In this document: positions 5,906 to 12,920 of the stretch, piece after piece
How the letters are laid out: every line of letters starts with the position of its first letter
Numbering within the stretch: position 1 is the first letter of the stretch
Assembly (NCBI GenBank): GCA_052034295.1
Contig: JBPOIS010000039.1
Span: forward strand, 1-15,172
Direction: 5' to 3'
Length of the DNA: 15,172 bases
Source: JBPOIS01 sp052034295
GTDB lineage: Bacteria > Pseudomonadota > Gammaproteobacteria > Pseudomonadales > Moraxellaceae
Position numbers and translations under genes: made by a program
Notes under the pieces: model-generated
Databases searched by the model: none
What the model saw: the letters and a program-made list of their open reading frames with translations, nothing else
What the model was told of the DNA's origin: nothing

Positions 5906-6301
5906 ATGAGTATGCAAGATCCCATCAGCGATATGCTGACCCGTATCCGTAACGCGCAAATGGCCGGCAAGGTCACCGTGTCCATGCCGTCTTCCAAGCT
6001 GAAGGTGGCGGTGGCTGGCGTGCTGCAGTCCGAAGGCTACATTGAGTCTGTGGACACCGCCGAACAGGACGGCAAGCCTGTGCTGACCCTGACCCTCAAG
6101 TACTTTGAAGGCCAGCCGGTCATCGAATCGATCAAGCGCTACAGCCGTCCCGGCCTGCGCCAGTATCGCGGCAAGGATGAACTGCCCCGCGTCAAGCAGG
6201 GTCTGGGCATCGCCATCGTTTCCACCAACAAGGGCGTCATGACCGACCGCGCCGCTCGCGCTGCGGGTCTGGGTGGTGAAGTCCTCGCGCTCGTTTCTTA
6301 A
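5906..6301 (+). CDS. rpsH: 30S ribosomal protein uS8
   Basis: A 131-residue protein (E. coli 130) starting MSMQDPISDMLTRIRNAQ. uS8 is a primary binder of the 16S central domain and, in E. coli, the autogenous repressor of the spc operon. The C-terminal RNA-binding signature is visible: IVSTNKGVMTDRAARAAGLG, and it ends GEVLALVS. The segment RYSRPGLRQYRGKDELP is also typical. All known RNA-binding parts are intact, so feedback on its own mRNA is plausible, with the rplX-rplE junction as the likely target. AAGGAG at 5892-5897 overlaps the rpsN stop and stands eight bases before the ATG. Confidence 0.98.
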   Translation: MSMQDPISDMLTRIRNAQMAGKVTVSMPSSKLKVAVAGVLQSEGYIESVDTAEQDGKPVLTLTLKYFEGQPVIESIKRYSRPGLRQYRGKDELPRVKQGLGIAIVSTNKGVMTDRAARAAGLGGEVLALVS

Positions 6302-6316
6302 TCAGGAACCATTACC

Positions 6317-6850
6317 ATGTCTCGTGTGGCTAAAGCCCCGGTGACCCTGCCGCAAGGCATCGAGGTCACCCAGAACGGCCGGCAGGTTCAAGTGAAAGGC
6401 AGCAAAGGCACGCTGAATTTCACCCTGCATGCGCTGGTCGAGATCCAGCAGGACAACGGCGTACTGACCGTTGCCCCTGCCAACGACTCCAAAGATGCCT
6501 GGATGCAAGCGGGTACCGCCCGTGCCGTCCTCAACAACCTGGTCACCGGCGTCAGCAAGGGCTTCGAGCGCAAGCTGCAGCTGGTGGGCGTGGGTTACAA
6601 GGCGCAGGCCAAGGGCAAAGTCCTGAACCTGGCGCTGGGTTATTCGCATCCGATCGACTACGAACTGCCCGAAGGCGTCACGGCCGAAACCCCCACCCCG
6701 ACCGAGATCTTGCTGAAGTCCAACGACAAGCAACTGCTGGGTCAGGCCGCTGCAGACATTCGTGGCTTCCGTCCGCCAGAGCCGTACAAGGGCAAGGGCG
6801 TGCGCTACAGCGATGAAGTCATCCTGCGCAAAGAAGCCAAGAAGAAATAA
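6317..6850 (+). CDS. rplF: 50S ribosomal protein uL6
   Basis: A 177-residue protein, the same length as E. coli uL6, starting MSRVAKAPVTLPQGIE. uL6 binds 23S helix 97 near the sarcin-ricin loop and is needed for elongation factor function. It shows the two-fold repeat of the family: an N-terminal half with VKGSKGTLNF and a C-terminal half with LVGVGYKAQAKGKVLNLALG. The signature near the end is RPPEPYKGKGVRYSDE, followed by a basic KEAKKK tail. AGGA at 6304-6307 is nine bases upstream of the ATG. The gap from rpsH is 15 bp and rplR follows after 14 bp. Confidence 0.98.
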   Translation: MSRVAKAPVTLPQGIEVTQNGRQVQVKGSKGTLNFTLHALVEIQQDNGVLTVAPANDSKDAWMQAGTARAVLNNLVTGVSKGFERKLQLVGVGYKAQAKGKVLNLALGYSHPIDYELPEGVTAETPTPTEILLKSNDKQLLGQAAADIRGFRPPEPYKGKGVRYSDEVILRKEAKKK

Positions 6851-6854
6851 GGTT

Positions 6855-6860
6855 GAGGTG
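6855..6860 (+). promoter_or_regulatory. Shine-Dalgarno site that decides the rplR start
   Basis: GAGGTG lies four to six bases before the ATG at 6865. An in-frame TTG at 6853 would add four residues (MRCG) upstream of MNEKK but would place the start inside this site, so ATG 6865 is preferred. Confidence 0.6.
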
Positions 6861-6864
6861 TGGA

Positions 6865-7215
6865 ATGAACGAAAAGAAAGTAGCCCGTCAGCGCCGCGCC
6901 AAAAGCACCCGTCTGCACATCCGTGCCCAGGGTGCTGTCCGCCTGTGCGTCAACCGTACCCCGCGCCACATCTACGCCCAGGTGATTTCCGCCTGTGGTG
7001 GCAAGGTGCTGGCCCAGGCGTCTACCCTGGACAAGGAACTGCGCAGCGGTGCCACTGGCAACGTTGACGCTGCCACCAAGGTCGGCACCCTGGTGGCTGA
7101 GCGTGCCAAGGCCGCTGGCGTCACCAAGGTCGCGTTTGACCGTTCTGGCTTCAAATATCATGGCCGTATCAAAGCACTGGCGGATGCCGCTCGTGCAGCC
7201 GGACTGGAGTTCTAA
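6865..7215 (+). CDS. rplR: 50S ribosomal protein uL18
   Basis: A 116-residue protein (E. coli 117) starting MNEKKVARQRRAKSTR. uL18 binds 5S rRNA with uL5 and is needed for its entry into the central protuberance. The basic N-terminus is the 5S-binding arm. The core carries LCVNRTPRHIYAQVIS and ends with the signature VAFDRSGFKYHGRIKALADA and the residues ARAAGLEF. The start at 6865 is preferred to an in-frame alternative start at 6853 on the basis of family length and of GAGG six bases upstream. rpsE begins 2 bp after its stop. Confidence 0.97.
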   Translation: MNEKKVARQRRAKSTRLHIRAQGAVRLCVNRTPRHIYAQVISACGGKVLAQASTLDKELRSGATGNVDAATKVGTLVAERAKAAGVTKVAFDRSGFKYHGRIKALADAARAAGLEF

Positions 7216-7217
7216 TC

Positions 7218-7715
7218 ATGGCGAAAGTCGAACAAAACGAAGGCATGCAGGAAAAGCTGATCGCTGTGGATCGCGTGGCCAAAGTCGTGAAAGGTGGTCG
7301 GATTTTCTCCTTCACCGCACTGACCGTCGTGGGTGATGGCAATGGCCGCGTGGGCTTTGGCCGTGGCAAGGCCCGTGAAGTGCCTGCCGCCATCCAGAAA
7401 GCCCTGGAAGCCGCCCGCCGCAACATGATCACTGTGGATCTGAACGGCAGCACCCTGCAGCACCCGATCACCTCCAACCATGGGGCCAGCCGCGTTTACA
7501 TGCAGCCGGCATCCGAAGGTACCGGCGTCATCGCAGGCGGTGCCATGCGTGCTGTGCTGGAAGTGGCGGGTGTGCACAACGTTCTGGCCAAGTGCTATGG
7601 CTCGACCAATGCCACCAACGTGGTCTATGCCACCTTCAAGGGTCTGAAAAAAATGACCTCTCCTGAAAAAGTGGCAGCCAAGCGCGGCAAGTCTGTAGAC
7701 GAAATCCGGGGATAA
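7218..7715 (+). CDS. rpsE: 30S ribosomal protein uS5
   Basis: A 165-residue protein (E. coli 167). uS5 sits at the mRNA entry side with uS3 and uS4 and affects decoding fidelity. The N-terminal double-stranded RNA binding fold has KVVKGGRIFSFTALTVVGD, which includes the loop where spectinomycin resistance mutations occur; no deletion is seen there. The signature GRVGFGRGKAREVPAAIQKA is intact, and the C-terminal domain has VLEVAGVHNVLAKCYGSTN. GGAG in the last rplR codons (7206-7209) is eight bases before the ATG. The rplR-rpsE junction TAATCATG suggests coupling. Confidence 0.98.
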   Translation: MAKVEQNEGMQEKLIAVDRVAKVVKGGRIFSFTALTVVGDGNGRVGFGRGKAREVPAAIQKALEAARRNMITVDLNGSTLQHPITSNHGASRVYMQPASEGTGVIAGGAMRAVLEVAGVHNVLAKCYGSTNATNVVYATFKGLKKMTSPEKVAAKRGKSVDEIRG

Positions 7716-7721
7716 TGACCG

Positions 7722-7898
7722 ATGAAAACCATCAAGGTGACCCAGGTCAAGTCGAGCGCCCATCGCCTCAAGAACCACAAGCTGTGCTTGCAGGGTCTGG
7801 GTCTGCGCCGCATTGGCCATACCGTTGAAGTCGTTGACACCCCCTCCAACCGGGGCATGATCAACAAAGTTTATTACATGGTACGGGTGGAGGAGTAA
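7722..7898 (+). CDS. rpmD: 50S ribosomal protein uL30
   Basis: A small protein of 58 residues (E. coli 59) read directly from the sequence: it starts MKTIKVTQVKSSAHRLKNHK, continues with the family signature GLGLRRIGHTVEVVDTPS, then NRGMINKVYYMVRVEE. uL30 is a small 50S surface protein near 5S rRNA and uL5 region contacts. It lies between rpsE and rplO as expected. The ribosome binding site is weak: GGGGA at 7708-7712, nine bases upstream and inside the end of rpsE, so re-initiation after rpsE is likely. The overlapping ATG at 7715 is in another frame and was ignored. Its last codons contain the strong site for rplO. Confidence 0.96.
   Translation: MKTIKVTQVKSSAHRLKNHKLCLQGLGLRRIGHTVEVVDTPSNRGMINKVYYMVRVEE
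7889..7895 (+). promoter_or_regulatory. Strong ribosome binding site of rplO inside rpmD
   Basis: GGAGGAG, made by the final Val-Glu-Glu codons of rpmD, stands five bases before the rplO ATG. The coding sequence of uL30 therefore doubles as the initiation signal of uL15. Confidence 0.75.
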
Positions 7899-7900
7899 TC

Positions 7901-8341
7901 ATGACGCTGCGTCTGAATGAACTGGCTCCTGCCGAAGGTGCCAAAAAAGAACATCGCCGTCTGGGCCGTGGTATCGGTTCGGGTCTGGGCAAAACCGGTG
8001 GCCGTGGTGTGAAAGGCCAGAGCTCGCGCACAGGCTCAAGCCTGCGTCCGGGTTTTGAAGGCGGCCAGATGCCCATCTACCGTCGTCTGCCCAAGTTTGG
8101 CTTCACCAGCCAGCTGGCCATGAAAACCGCTGAAGTACGCCTGTCCGAGCTGAACAAGGTCGAAGGTGACGTGGTTTCCCTGGACACCCTGAAGGCTGCC
8201 AACGTGGTGCGCAACGACAAGATCCGTGCCCGCATCGTGCTGTCCGGCGAAGTCACCCGTGCCTTCACCGTGCAGGGCGTGGCCCTGACCAAGGGTGCCC
8301 GTGCCGCCATCGAAGCCGCAGGCGGCAAAGTCGAGGAATAA
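7901..8341 (+). CDS. rplO: 50S ribosomal protein uL15
   Basis: A 146-residue protein (E. coli 144) starting MTLRLNELAPAEGAKKEHRR. uL15 is a late-middle assembly protein with a long glycine-rich N-terminal extension that threads into 23S rRNA. That extension is seen as RLGRGIGSGLGKTGGRG, followed by KGQSSRTGSSLRPGFEGGQ and PIYRRLPKFGF. The globular part ends with the signature GVALTKGARAAIEAAGGKVE. It starts 2 bp after rpmD and ends 3 bp before the secY start. The final codons carry AGGA at 8334-8337, the probable site for secY. Confidence 0.98.
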   Translation: MTLRLNELAPAEGAKKEHRRLGRGIGSGLGKTGGRGVKGQSSRTGSSLRPGFEGGQMPIYRRLPKFGFTSQLAMKTAEVRLSELNKVEGDVVSLDTLKAANVVRNDKIRARIVLSGEVTRAFTVQGVALTKGARAAIEAAGGKVEE

Positions 8342-8344
8342 GCT

Positions 8345-9682
8345 GTGGCTCAGTCAGGCTCCACCAGAACCAGTCTCAACCGTGCCCTGGCCGGTTATCA
8401 TGAATTGATTGGACGCATCCTGTTTTTGCTGGGTGCGCTGGTGGTGTTCCGGCTGGGTGCACACATCCCGGTTCCGGGCATCAACCCCGACAAGCTGGCG
8501 TACCTGTTTGAACAGAACAAAAACACCATTTTGAGCCTGTTCAACATGTTTTCCGGGGGTGCGCTGGAGCGCATGTCCATCCTCGCGCTGGGTATCATGC
8601 CGTACATCTCTGCCTCGATCATCGTGCAGTTGATGGCCAGTGTGGTGCCTTCGCTGGAAGCGCTGAAAAAAGAAGGGGAGTCCGGGCGCCGCAAGATCAA
8701 CCAGTACACCCGTCAGGGCACCCTGCTGCTCGGTCTGGTCCAGGCCACCGGCATGTGTGCCGGCCTGATCAGCCAGGGCATCACCCTGAGCAGCGGGCTG
8801 GCCTTTTATGTGCCGGCCGTGACCTCACTGGTGGCTGGCACCATGTTCCTGATGTGGCTGGGTGAGCAGATCACCGAGCGTGGCGTCGGCAACGGCATTT
8901 CCATGCTGATCTTTGCCGGGATCGTGGCAGGCATGCCTGCGCTGATCCTGCAGGCGGTCGATTCGGTGAACAACGGCCAGTCCAGCTGGATTGGCCTGTT
9001 GCTGATCGGTCTGCTGGCCCTGGGGGTGATCGCGGCGATTGTCTACATTGAGCGGGCCCAGCGGCGTATTCCGGTGCATTATGCCCAGAAGCAGCAGCAT
9101 GGCCGCAAGGTGTTTGCTGCCCAGCAGAGCCATCTGCCCCTGAAGATCAACATGGCTGGGGTCATCCCGGCGATTTTTGCCAGCTCGCTGTTGCTGTTTC
9201 CAGCCAGTCTGGGCCAGTGGGTGGGCAACTCGCCTGATCCCAACTGGGCGCAAAAGATTCTGCAGGATGTGGCACTGGTTCTCTCACCCGGACAGCCGCT
9301 GTATCTGGTGCTGTTTGGTGTACTGATCATTTTCTTCTGCTACTTTTACACGGCGCTGGTGTTCAGCCCCAAAGAGGTCGCGGACAATCTCAAACGCAGT
9401 GGTGCCTATGTGCCTGGCATCCGTCCCGGTGAGCAGACTGCCCGCTACCTGGACCAGGTGCTGAATCGCCTCACCTTCATTGGTGCGATTTACATCACTG
9501 TGGTGTGTTTGATGCCCATGGTGCTGCAGTCAGCATTCAGCGTGCCCTTCCATCTGGGAGGCACCTCGCTGCTGATCGTGGTCGTGGTGGTGATGGACTT
9601 CATGGCGCAGGTGCAGGCCCACCTGACCGCGCGCCAGTACCAGAATCAGACACTGATGAAAAAAACTCCGGTTCAGGACTGA
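8345..9682 (+). CDS. secY: Preprotein translocase subunit SecY
   Basis: A 445-residue inner-membrane protein (E. coli 443), the channel of the SecYEG translocon. Ten membrane segments are expected and hydrophobic stretches fit, for example residues 24-37, 152-172, 216-234, 268-288, 319-340, 375-396 and 407-420. The plug region is about 64-78 (SLFNMFSGGALERMS). The cytoplasmic loop at 235-266 carries IERAQRRIPVHYAQ, and the 341-369 loop carries GAYVPGIRPGEQT, whose Arg360 matches E. coli Arg357 needed for SecA-driven export. The start is GTG at 8345, with AGGA seven bases upstream inside rplO; the 3-bp gap suggests coupling to rplO. It is the standard penultimate gene of the spc operon. Confidence 0.98.
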   Translation: MAQSGSTRTSLNRALAGYHELIGRILFLLGALVVFRLGAHIPVPGINPDKLAYLFEQNKNTILSLFNMFSGGALERMSILALGIMPYISASIIVQLMASVVPSLEALKKEGESGRRKINQYTRQGTLLLGLVQATGMCAGLISQGITLSSGLAFYVPAVTSLVAGTMFLMWLGEQITERGVGNGISMLIFAGIVAGMPALILQAVDSVNNGQSSWIGLLLIGLLALGVIAAIVYIERAQRRIPVHYAQKQQHGRKVFAAQQSHLPLKINMAGVIPAIFASSLLLFPASLGQWVGNSPDPNWAQKILQDVALVLSPGQPLYLVLFGVLIIFFCYFYTALVFSPKEVADNLKRSGAYVPGIRPGEQTARYLDQVLNRLTFIGAIYITVVCLMPMVLQSAFSVPFHLGGTSLLIVVVVVMDFMAQVQAHLTARQYQNQTLMKKTPVQD

Positions 9683-9723
9683 CCGTCCCGGGCCTGGCCT
9701 ACTCAATCTGACAGAGGTGGATC

Positions 9724-9840
9724 ATGAAAGTCCGTGCTTCGGTTAAAAAAATGTGCGGTAACTGCAAAGTTATCCGTCGCAATGGGGTCATCCGCGTGAT
9801 TTGCAGCGCAGAACCCCGTCATAAGCAGCGTCAGGGTTAA
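9724..9840 (+). CDS. rpmJ: 50S ribosomal protein bL36, zinc-ribbon form
   Basis: A 38-residue protein read directly from the sequence: it begins MKVRASVKKMCGNCKVIRR and ends CSAEPRHKQRQG. bL36 is the smallest 50S protein and stabilises rRNA near helix 89-97. The zinc ligands C11, C14, C27 and H33 are all present, so this is the zinc-binding form. GAGG at 9714-9717, six bases before the ATG, is a strong site, consistent with independent initiation after the 41-bp gap from secY. In E. coli rpmJ also closes the spc operon. A GC-rich inverted repeat 42 bp after its stop could weaken read-through into the alpha operon. Confidence 0.96.
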   Translation: MKVRASVKKMCGNCKVIRRNGVIRVICSAEPRHKQRQG

Positions 9841-9851
9841 TCCCCTCGCTA

Positions 9852-9881
9852 TTGCTTTCGTCTGGCGCTCTGCGTTATGAT
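9852..9881 (+). promoter_or_regulatory. Candidate sigma70 promoter of the alpha operon
   Basis: In the 105-bp gap between rpmJ and rpsM, TTGCTT (9852-9857) and TATGAT (9876-9881) are 18 bp apart; the -10 matches 5 of 6 consensus positions. Initiation would fall near 9888, giving a leader of about 58 nt. The position corresponds to the known alpha operon promoter of E. coli. A run of C and G follows the -10, as expected for a promoter under stringent control, though such control is inferred. Confidence 0.6.
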
Positions 9882-9909
9882 CCGCCCCTTCATTTTATGG
9901 ATGGGGCGG
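9882..9909 (+). repeat. GC-rich inverted repeat in the rpmJ-rpsM gap
   Basis: CCGCCCC (9882-9888) and GGGGCGG (9903-9909) form a perfect 7-bp stem with a 14-base loop. Four bases later comes a T5 run (9914-9918), so the RNA form resembles a weak terminator, but the T tract is short and displaced. The left arm lies between the -10 and the expected start of the alpha promoter. Confidence 0.65.
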
Positions 9910-9945
9910 TGAGTTTTTGCGCATCGCCAAATTGGAGAGAAACGA

Positions 9946-10302
9946 ATGGCTCGTATCGCCGGGGTCAACATTCCGGATAACAAACACGCCGTCATTTCGC
10001 TCACCTACATCTTTGGTATTGGTCGTCATACCGCAGCAAACATTCTGGCTGCTGTCGGCATTGCAACCACCACCAAAGTACGTGAGCTGTCGGATGCCCA
10101 GCTGGATGCTATCCGTGCTGAAGTCGCCAAGATTCCGACCGAAGGTGACCTGCGCCGTGAAATTTCCATGAACATCAAGCGTCTGATGGATCTGGGCTGC
10201 TATCGCGGTCTGCGTCATCGTCGTGGCTTGCCGGTTCGTGGTCAGCGCACCAAGACCAACGCCCGTACCCGCAAGGGTCCGCGCAAACCAATCAAGAAAT
10301 AA
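9946..10302 (+). CDS. rpsM: 30S ribosomal protein uS13
   Basis: A 118-residue protein, the length of E. coli uS13, starting MARIAGVNIPDNKHAVISL. uS13 is in the 30S head, forms bridges B1a and B1b with the 50S subunit, and its tail touches the P-site tRNA. The segment YIFGIGRHTA is the helix-turn region, and the signature LGCYRGLRHRRGLPVRGQ, then RTKTNARTRKGP, with a lysine-rich tail, is intact. GGAG at 9934-9937 is eight bases before the ATG. It is the first gene of the alpha operon, where E. coli uS4 represses translation through a leader pseudoknot; I could not recognise that pseudoknot here. Confidence 0.98.
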   Translation: MARIAGVNIPDNKHAVISLTYIFGIGRHTAANILAAVGIATTTKVRELSDAQLDAIRAEVAKIPTEGDLRREISMNIKRLMDLGCYRGLRHRRGLPVRGQRTKTNARTRKGPRKPIKK

Positions 10303-10321
10303 GCCTTTGGGAAGCTAAAAG

Positions 10322-10708
10322 ATGGCTAAAGATACCCGCACGCGCAAGAAGGTCAACCGGACCGTCTCTGAGGGCGTTGCACACATTCACGCGTCTTTTA
10401 ATAACACCATTGTGACCATTACCGATCGTCAGGGTAATGCACTGGCCTGGGCCACCTCGGGTGGACAGGGCTTCCGTGGCTCGCGTAAATCCACCCCGTT
10501 TGCAGCGCAGGTTGCAGCTGAAGTGGCCGGCAAGGCTGCTGCAGATTACGGGCTGAAAAACCTGGATGTACTGGTCAAAGGACCAGGACCGGGTCGTGAG
10601 TCTGCGGTACGTGCACTGGGCGCAGTGGGTTATAAGATCAACAGCATCACCGATGTGACGCCAATCCCCCACAACGGGTGCCGTCCACCCAAGAAACGTC
10701 GCGTGTAA
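10322..10708 (+). CDS. rpsK: 30S ribosomal protein uS11
   Basis: A 128-residue protein (E. coli 129) starting MAKDTRTRKKVNRTVSEG. uS11 lies on the 30S platform next to the E site and the Shine-Dalgarno helix. The core has HIHASFNNTIVTITDRQGN, ATSGGQGFRGSRKSTPFAAQ and LVKGPGPGRESAVRALGA, and the conserved end is PHNGCRPPKKRRV. The Asn-Gly in that end is a known site of isoaspartate formation in E. coli uS11. The ribosome binding site is weak (GGGA at 10309-10312), so coupling to rpsM, 19 bp upstream, may matter. Confidence 0.98.
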   Translation: MAKDTRTRKKVNRTVSEGVAHIHASFNNTIVTITDRQGNALAWATSGGQGFRGSRKSTPFAAQVAAEVAGKAAADYGLKNLDVLVKGPGPGRESAVRALGAVGYKINSITDVTPIPHNGCRPPKKRRV

Positions 10709-10720
10709 GGAGACTGATTC

Positions 10721-11344
10721 ATGGCTCGTTATATTGGCCCCAAGTGCAAGCTCTCCCGCCGCGAAGGCACCGACCTGGAGCTGAAGTCTGGCGTCAAGCC
10801 GTTTGACGTCAAAACCAAAAAACACGCCCGTCCGCCAGGGCAGCATGGCCAAAGCCGTGCCAAGACCTCGGAATACGCCAACCAGCTGCGCGAAAAACAG
10901 AAAGTTCGCCGCATCTATGGCGTGCTGGAGCGTCAGTTCAGCAACTACTACGCTGAAGCCGCCCGCATGAAAGGTGCCACGGGCACCAACCTGCTGCAGA
11001 TGCTGGAAAGCCGTCTGGACAACGTCGTGTACCGGATGGGCTTTGGCTCCACCCGTGCCGAAGCGCGTCAGCTGGTCAGCCACCGCTCGATCACCCTGAA
11101 TGGCCGTCGGGTCAACATCCCCTCGATTCAGGTCAAGCCGGGTGATGTGATTGCCGTCCATGAAGGCGCCAAGCAGCAGCTGCGCATCAAGAGCGCACTG
11201 GAACTGTCCGCCCAGCGTGGTGGATCGCCGTGGCTGGATGTGGATGCAGGCAAGATGGAAGGGACCTTCAAGAACCGTCCTGACCGGACTGATCTGTCCT
11301 CTGAAATCAACGAAAGCCTGATCGTTGAACTGTATTCGAAATAA
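10721..11344 (+). CDS. rpsD: 30S ribosomal protein uS4
   Basis: A 207-residue protein (E. coli 206) starting MARYIGPKCKLSRREGTDL. uS4 is the primary nucleator of the 16S 5' domain, contributes to fidelity and the mRNA entry channel, and represses the alpha operon in E. coli. The N-terminal part is followed by PGQHGQSRAKTSEYANQL and EKQKVRRIYGVLERQFSNYY. The S4 RNA-binding domain covers roughly 97-160 (LESRLDNVVYRMGFGSTRAE, ARQLVSHRSITLNGRRVN). The end LSSEINESLIVELYSK is standard. The four-cysteine zinc site of some uS4 proteins is absent; one cysteine remains at position 9. AAGGAG at 10707-10712 overlaps the rpsK stop, eight bases before the ATG. Confidence 0.98.
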   Translation: MARYIGPKCKLSRREGTDLELKSGVKPFDVKTKKHARPPGQHGQSRAKTSEYANQLREKQKVRRIYGVLERQFSNYYAEAARMKGATGTNLLQMLESRLDNVVYRMGFGSTRAEARQLVSHRSITLNGRRVNIPSIQVKPGDVIAVHEGAKQQLRIKSALELSAQRGGSPWLDVDAGKMEGTFKNRPDRTDLSSEINESLIVELYSK

Positions 11345-11362
11345 TCCGCCTGGGGGACAACC

Positions 11363-12370
11363 ATGACGCGCAATGCCACTGAGTTTCTGACCCCGCATGC
11401 CATCAAGGTGGATGCGGTCAGTGCGACCACAGCCAAAGTCATTCTCGAGCCACTGGAGCGGGGATTTGGCCACACGCTGGGTAACGCACTGCGCCGTATT
11501 CTGTTGTCTTCGCTGCCTGGCGCAGCCGTGGTTGAAGCCGAAATCGAAGGCGTCGAGCACGAGTACAGCACCCTTGAAGGCCTGCAAGAAGATATCGTTG
11601 AGCTGTTGCTGAATCTTAAAGGTCTGTCCATCAAGCTGTTCGAACAGAGCGAAGCCTACCTGACCCTGGATCGTCAGGAAGGCGGCGTGGTGACCGCTGC
11701 TGATCTGCGCTTGCCGCACAATGTCGAGATCGTCAATCCCGAGCATGTGCTGGCCACCCTGAGCCCCAATGGCCGCCTGAAAATGCGCCTGAAGGTGATG
11801 CAGGGCCGTGGCTACGAGCCTGCGGACGTGCGCTTCCCGGAAGGGGAGAGCCGTCCGGTGGGCCGGCTGCAACTGGATGCCAGCTACAGCCCGATCCGTC
11901 GCGTCTCCTACACGGTCGAAAACGCCCGTGTGGAGCAGCGCACCGATCTGGACAAGCTGGTGATCGAGCTGGAGACCAATGGCACCCTCGACCCTGAGGA
12001 AGCCATCCGCAAGGCCGCCACCATCCTGCAGCAGCAAATTGCCATTTTTGTAGACCTGCAGAAGGATCATGCCCCGGAACCAGTGGCCAGCCGCGAAGAA
12101 GTCGATCCGATTTTGCTGCGGCCTGTAGACGATCTGGAACTGACTGTTCGCTCGGCCAATTGCCTGAAGGCAGAAAACATTTACTACATCGGCGATCTGG
12201 TGCAGCGCACCGAGGTCGAGCTGCTGAAAACCCCGAACCTGGGCAAAAAGTCGCTCACCGAGATCAAGGATGTGTTGGCCTCGAAAGGGCTGGCGCTCGG
12301 CATGCGTCTGGACAACTGGCCACCGGCCAGCCTGCGTGTGGACGACCGTTTCGCCTATCGTAGCCGCTGA
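11363..12370 (+). CDS. rpoA: DNA-directed RNA polymerase alpha subunit
   Basis: A 335-residue protein (E. coli 329). The N-terminal domain, which dimerises and binds beta and beta-prime, has ILEPLERGFGHTLGNALRR and ILLSSLPGAAVVEAEIEGV (about 27-64). A linker near 233-247 (KDHAPEPVASREEV) leads to the C-terminal domain at about 249-325, which contacts UP elements and activators. The DNA-binding residues R265 and N268 of E. coli correspond to R263 and N266 in LTVRSANCLKAENIYYIGD. The protein ends RVDDRFAYRSR, a tail I recall from Acinetobacter RpoA. GGGGGA at 11352-11356/7 is five bases upstream of the ATG. It lies between rpsD and rplQ as in E. coli. Confidence 0.98.
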   Translation: MTRNATEFLTPHAIKVDAVSATTAKVILEPLERGFGHTLGNALRRILLSSLPGAAVVEAEIEGVEHEYSTLEGLQEDIVELLLNLKGLSIKLFEQSEAYLTLDRQEGGVVTAADLRLPHNVEIVNPEHVLATLSPNGRLKMRLKVMQGRGYEPADVRFPEGESRPVGRLQLDASYSPIRRVSYTVENARVEQRTDLDKLVIELETNGTLDPEEAIRKAATILQQQIAIFVDLQKDHAPEPVASREEVDPILLRPVDDLELTVRSANCLKAENIYYIGDLVQRTEVELLKTPNLGKKSLTEIKDVLASKGLALGMRLDNWPPASLRVDDRFAYRSR

Positions 12371-12387
12371 TTACTGAGGAAATCACC

Positions 12388-12768
12388 ATGCGTCATCGCA
12401 ACAGTGGTGTCAAACTGGGTCGCACCAGCAGCCACCGTAAAGCCATGTTCCAAAACATGGCCAATTCCCTGTTCGAGCACGAGCTGATCAAGACCACCCT
12501 GCCCAAGGCCAAAGAACTGCGCCGCGTGGCAGAGCCGCTGATCACTCTGGCCAAAAATGACACCGTGGCCAACCGCCGTCTGGCGTTTGCCCGCACCCGC
12601 AATGCAGCCATCGTCGGCAAGCTGTTCACCGAGCTGGGTCCGCGCTACAAGGCCCGCAACGGCGGCTACCTGCGTGTGCTGAAAGCTGGCTTCCGGGCTG
12701 GCGATGCGGCACCGATGGCCTACGTCGAGCTGGTTGATCGCCCGAACGTGGCCCAGCCTGCCCAGTGA
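12388..12768 (+). CDS. rplQ: 50S ribosomal protein bL17
   Basis: A 126-residue protein (E. coli 127) starting MRHRNSGVKLGRTSSHRKAM. bL17 is a bacterial-specific 50S protein near the tunnel exit. The N-terminal signature LGRTSSHRKAMFQNMANSLF is intact, followed by HELIKTTLPKAKELRRVAEP and the C-terminal GGYLRVLKAGFRAGDAAPMA with VELVDR. GAGGA at 12376-12380 is seven bases before the ATG. It is the last gene of the alpha operon; a GC-rich hairpin with a T tract begins 20 bp after its stop and closes the whole ribosomal cluster. Confidence 0.98.
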   Translation: MRHRNSGVKLGRTSSHRKAMFQNMANSLFEHELIKTTLPKAKELRRVAEPLITLAKNDTVANRRLAFARTRNAAIVGKLFTELGPRYKARNGGYLRVLKAGFRAGDAAPMAYVELVDRPNVAQPAQ

Positions 12769-12787
12769 TGGGTCACAGGTGTCACCG

Positions 12788-12810
12788 ACCGGCCCCAGGG
12801 CCGGTTTTTT
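12788..12810 (+). terminator. Intrinsic terminator of the alpha operon
   Basis: ACCGGCC (12788-12794) pairs with GGCCGGT (12799-12805) around a CCAG tetraloop, followed directly by a T6 run to 12810. It lies 20 bp after the rplQ stop. The 7-bp GC-rich stem and T tract make this the clearest terminator in the window. Confidence 0.9.
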
Positions 12811-12861
12811 GTTGCCGGTAAGCGTCGCTGCTGCGCTGTGGTAAAACTGTAGCCAGGTCTT

Positions 12862-12888
12862 TTGCTGCTGGCCGGCTGCGGGTAGTGT
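12862..12888 (+). promoter_or_regulatory. Weak promoter candidate for the FMN reductase gene
   Basis: After the terminator the flavoprotein gene needs its own promoter. The best fit in 12811-12920 is TTGCTG (12862-12867) and TAGTGT (12883-12888) with a short 15-bp spacer. Both the spacing and the -10 are poor, so the true promoter could differ or need an activator. Nothing else is seen in this stretch. Confidence 0.25.
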
Positions 12889-12920
12889 GGGGTTCTGGAC
12901 CCTACGAACCGGAGCGGGAC

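Noticed and set aside
9841..9945. E. coli-type uS4 pseudoknot in the alpha leader
   Set aside because: The predicted leader is only about 58 nt and I could not draw a nested pseudoknot with the rpsM start; a covariance search would be needed to claim one.
10292..12070. A 592-residue open frame on the minus strand across rpsM, rpsK, rpsD and rpoA
   Set aside because: It is antisense to well-identified genes, has low-complexity His/Gln/Gly-rich sequence with no recognisable domain, and is explained by the GC-rich codon choice of the + strand genes.
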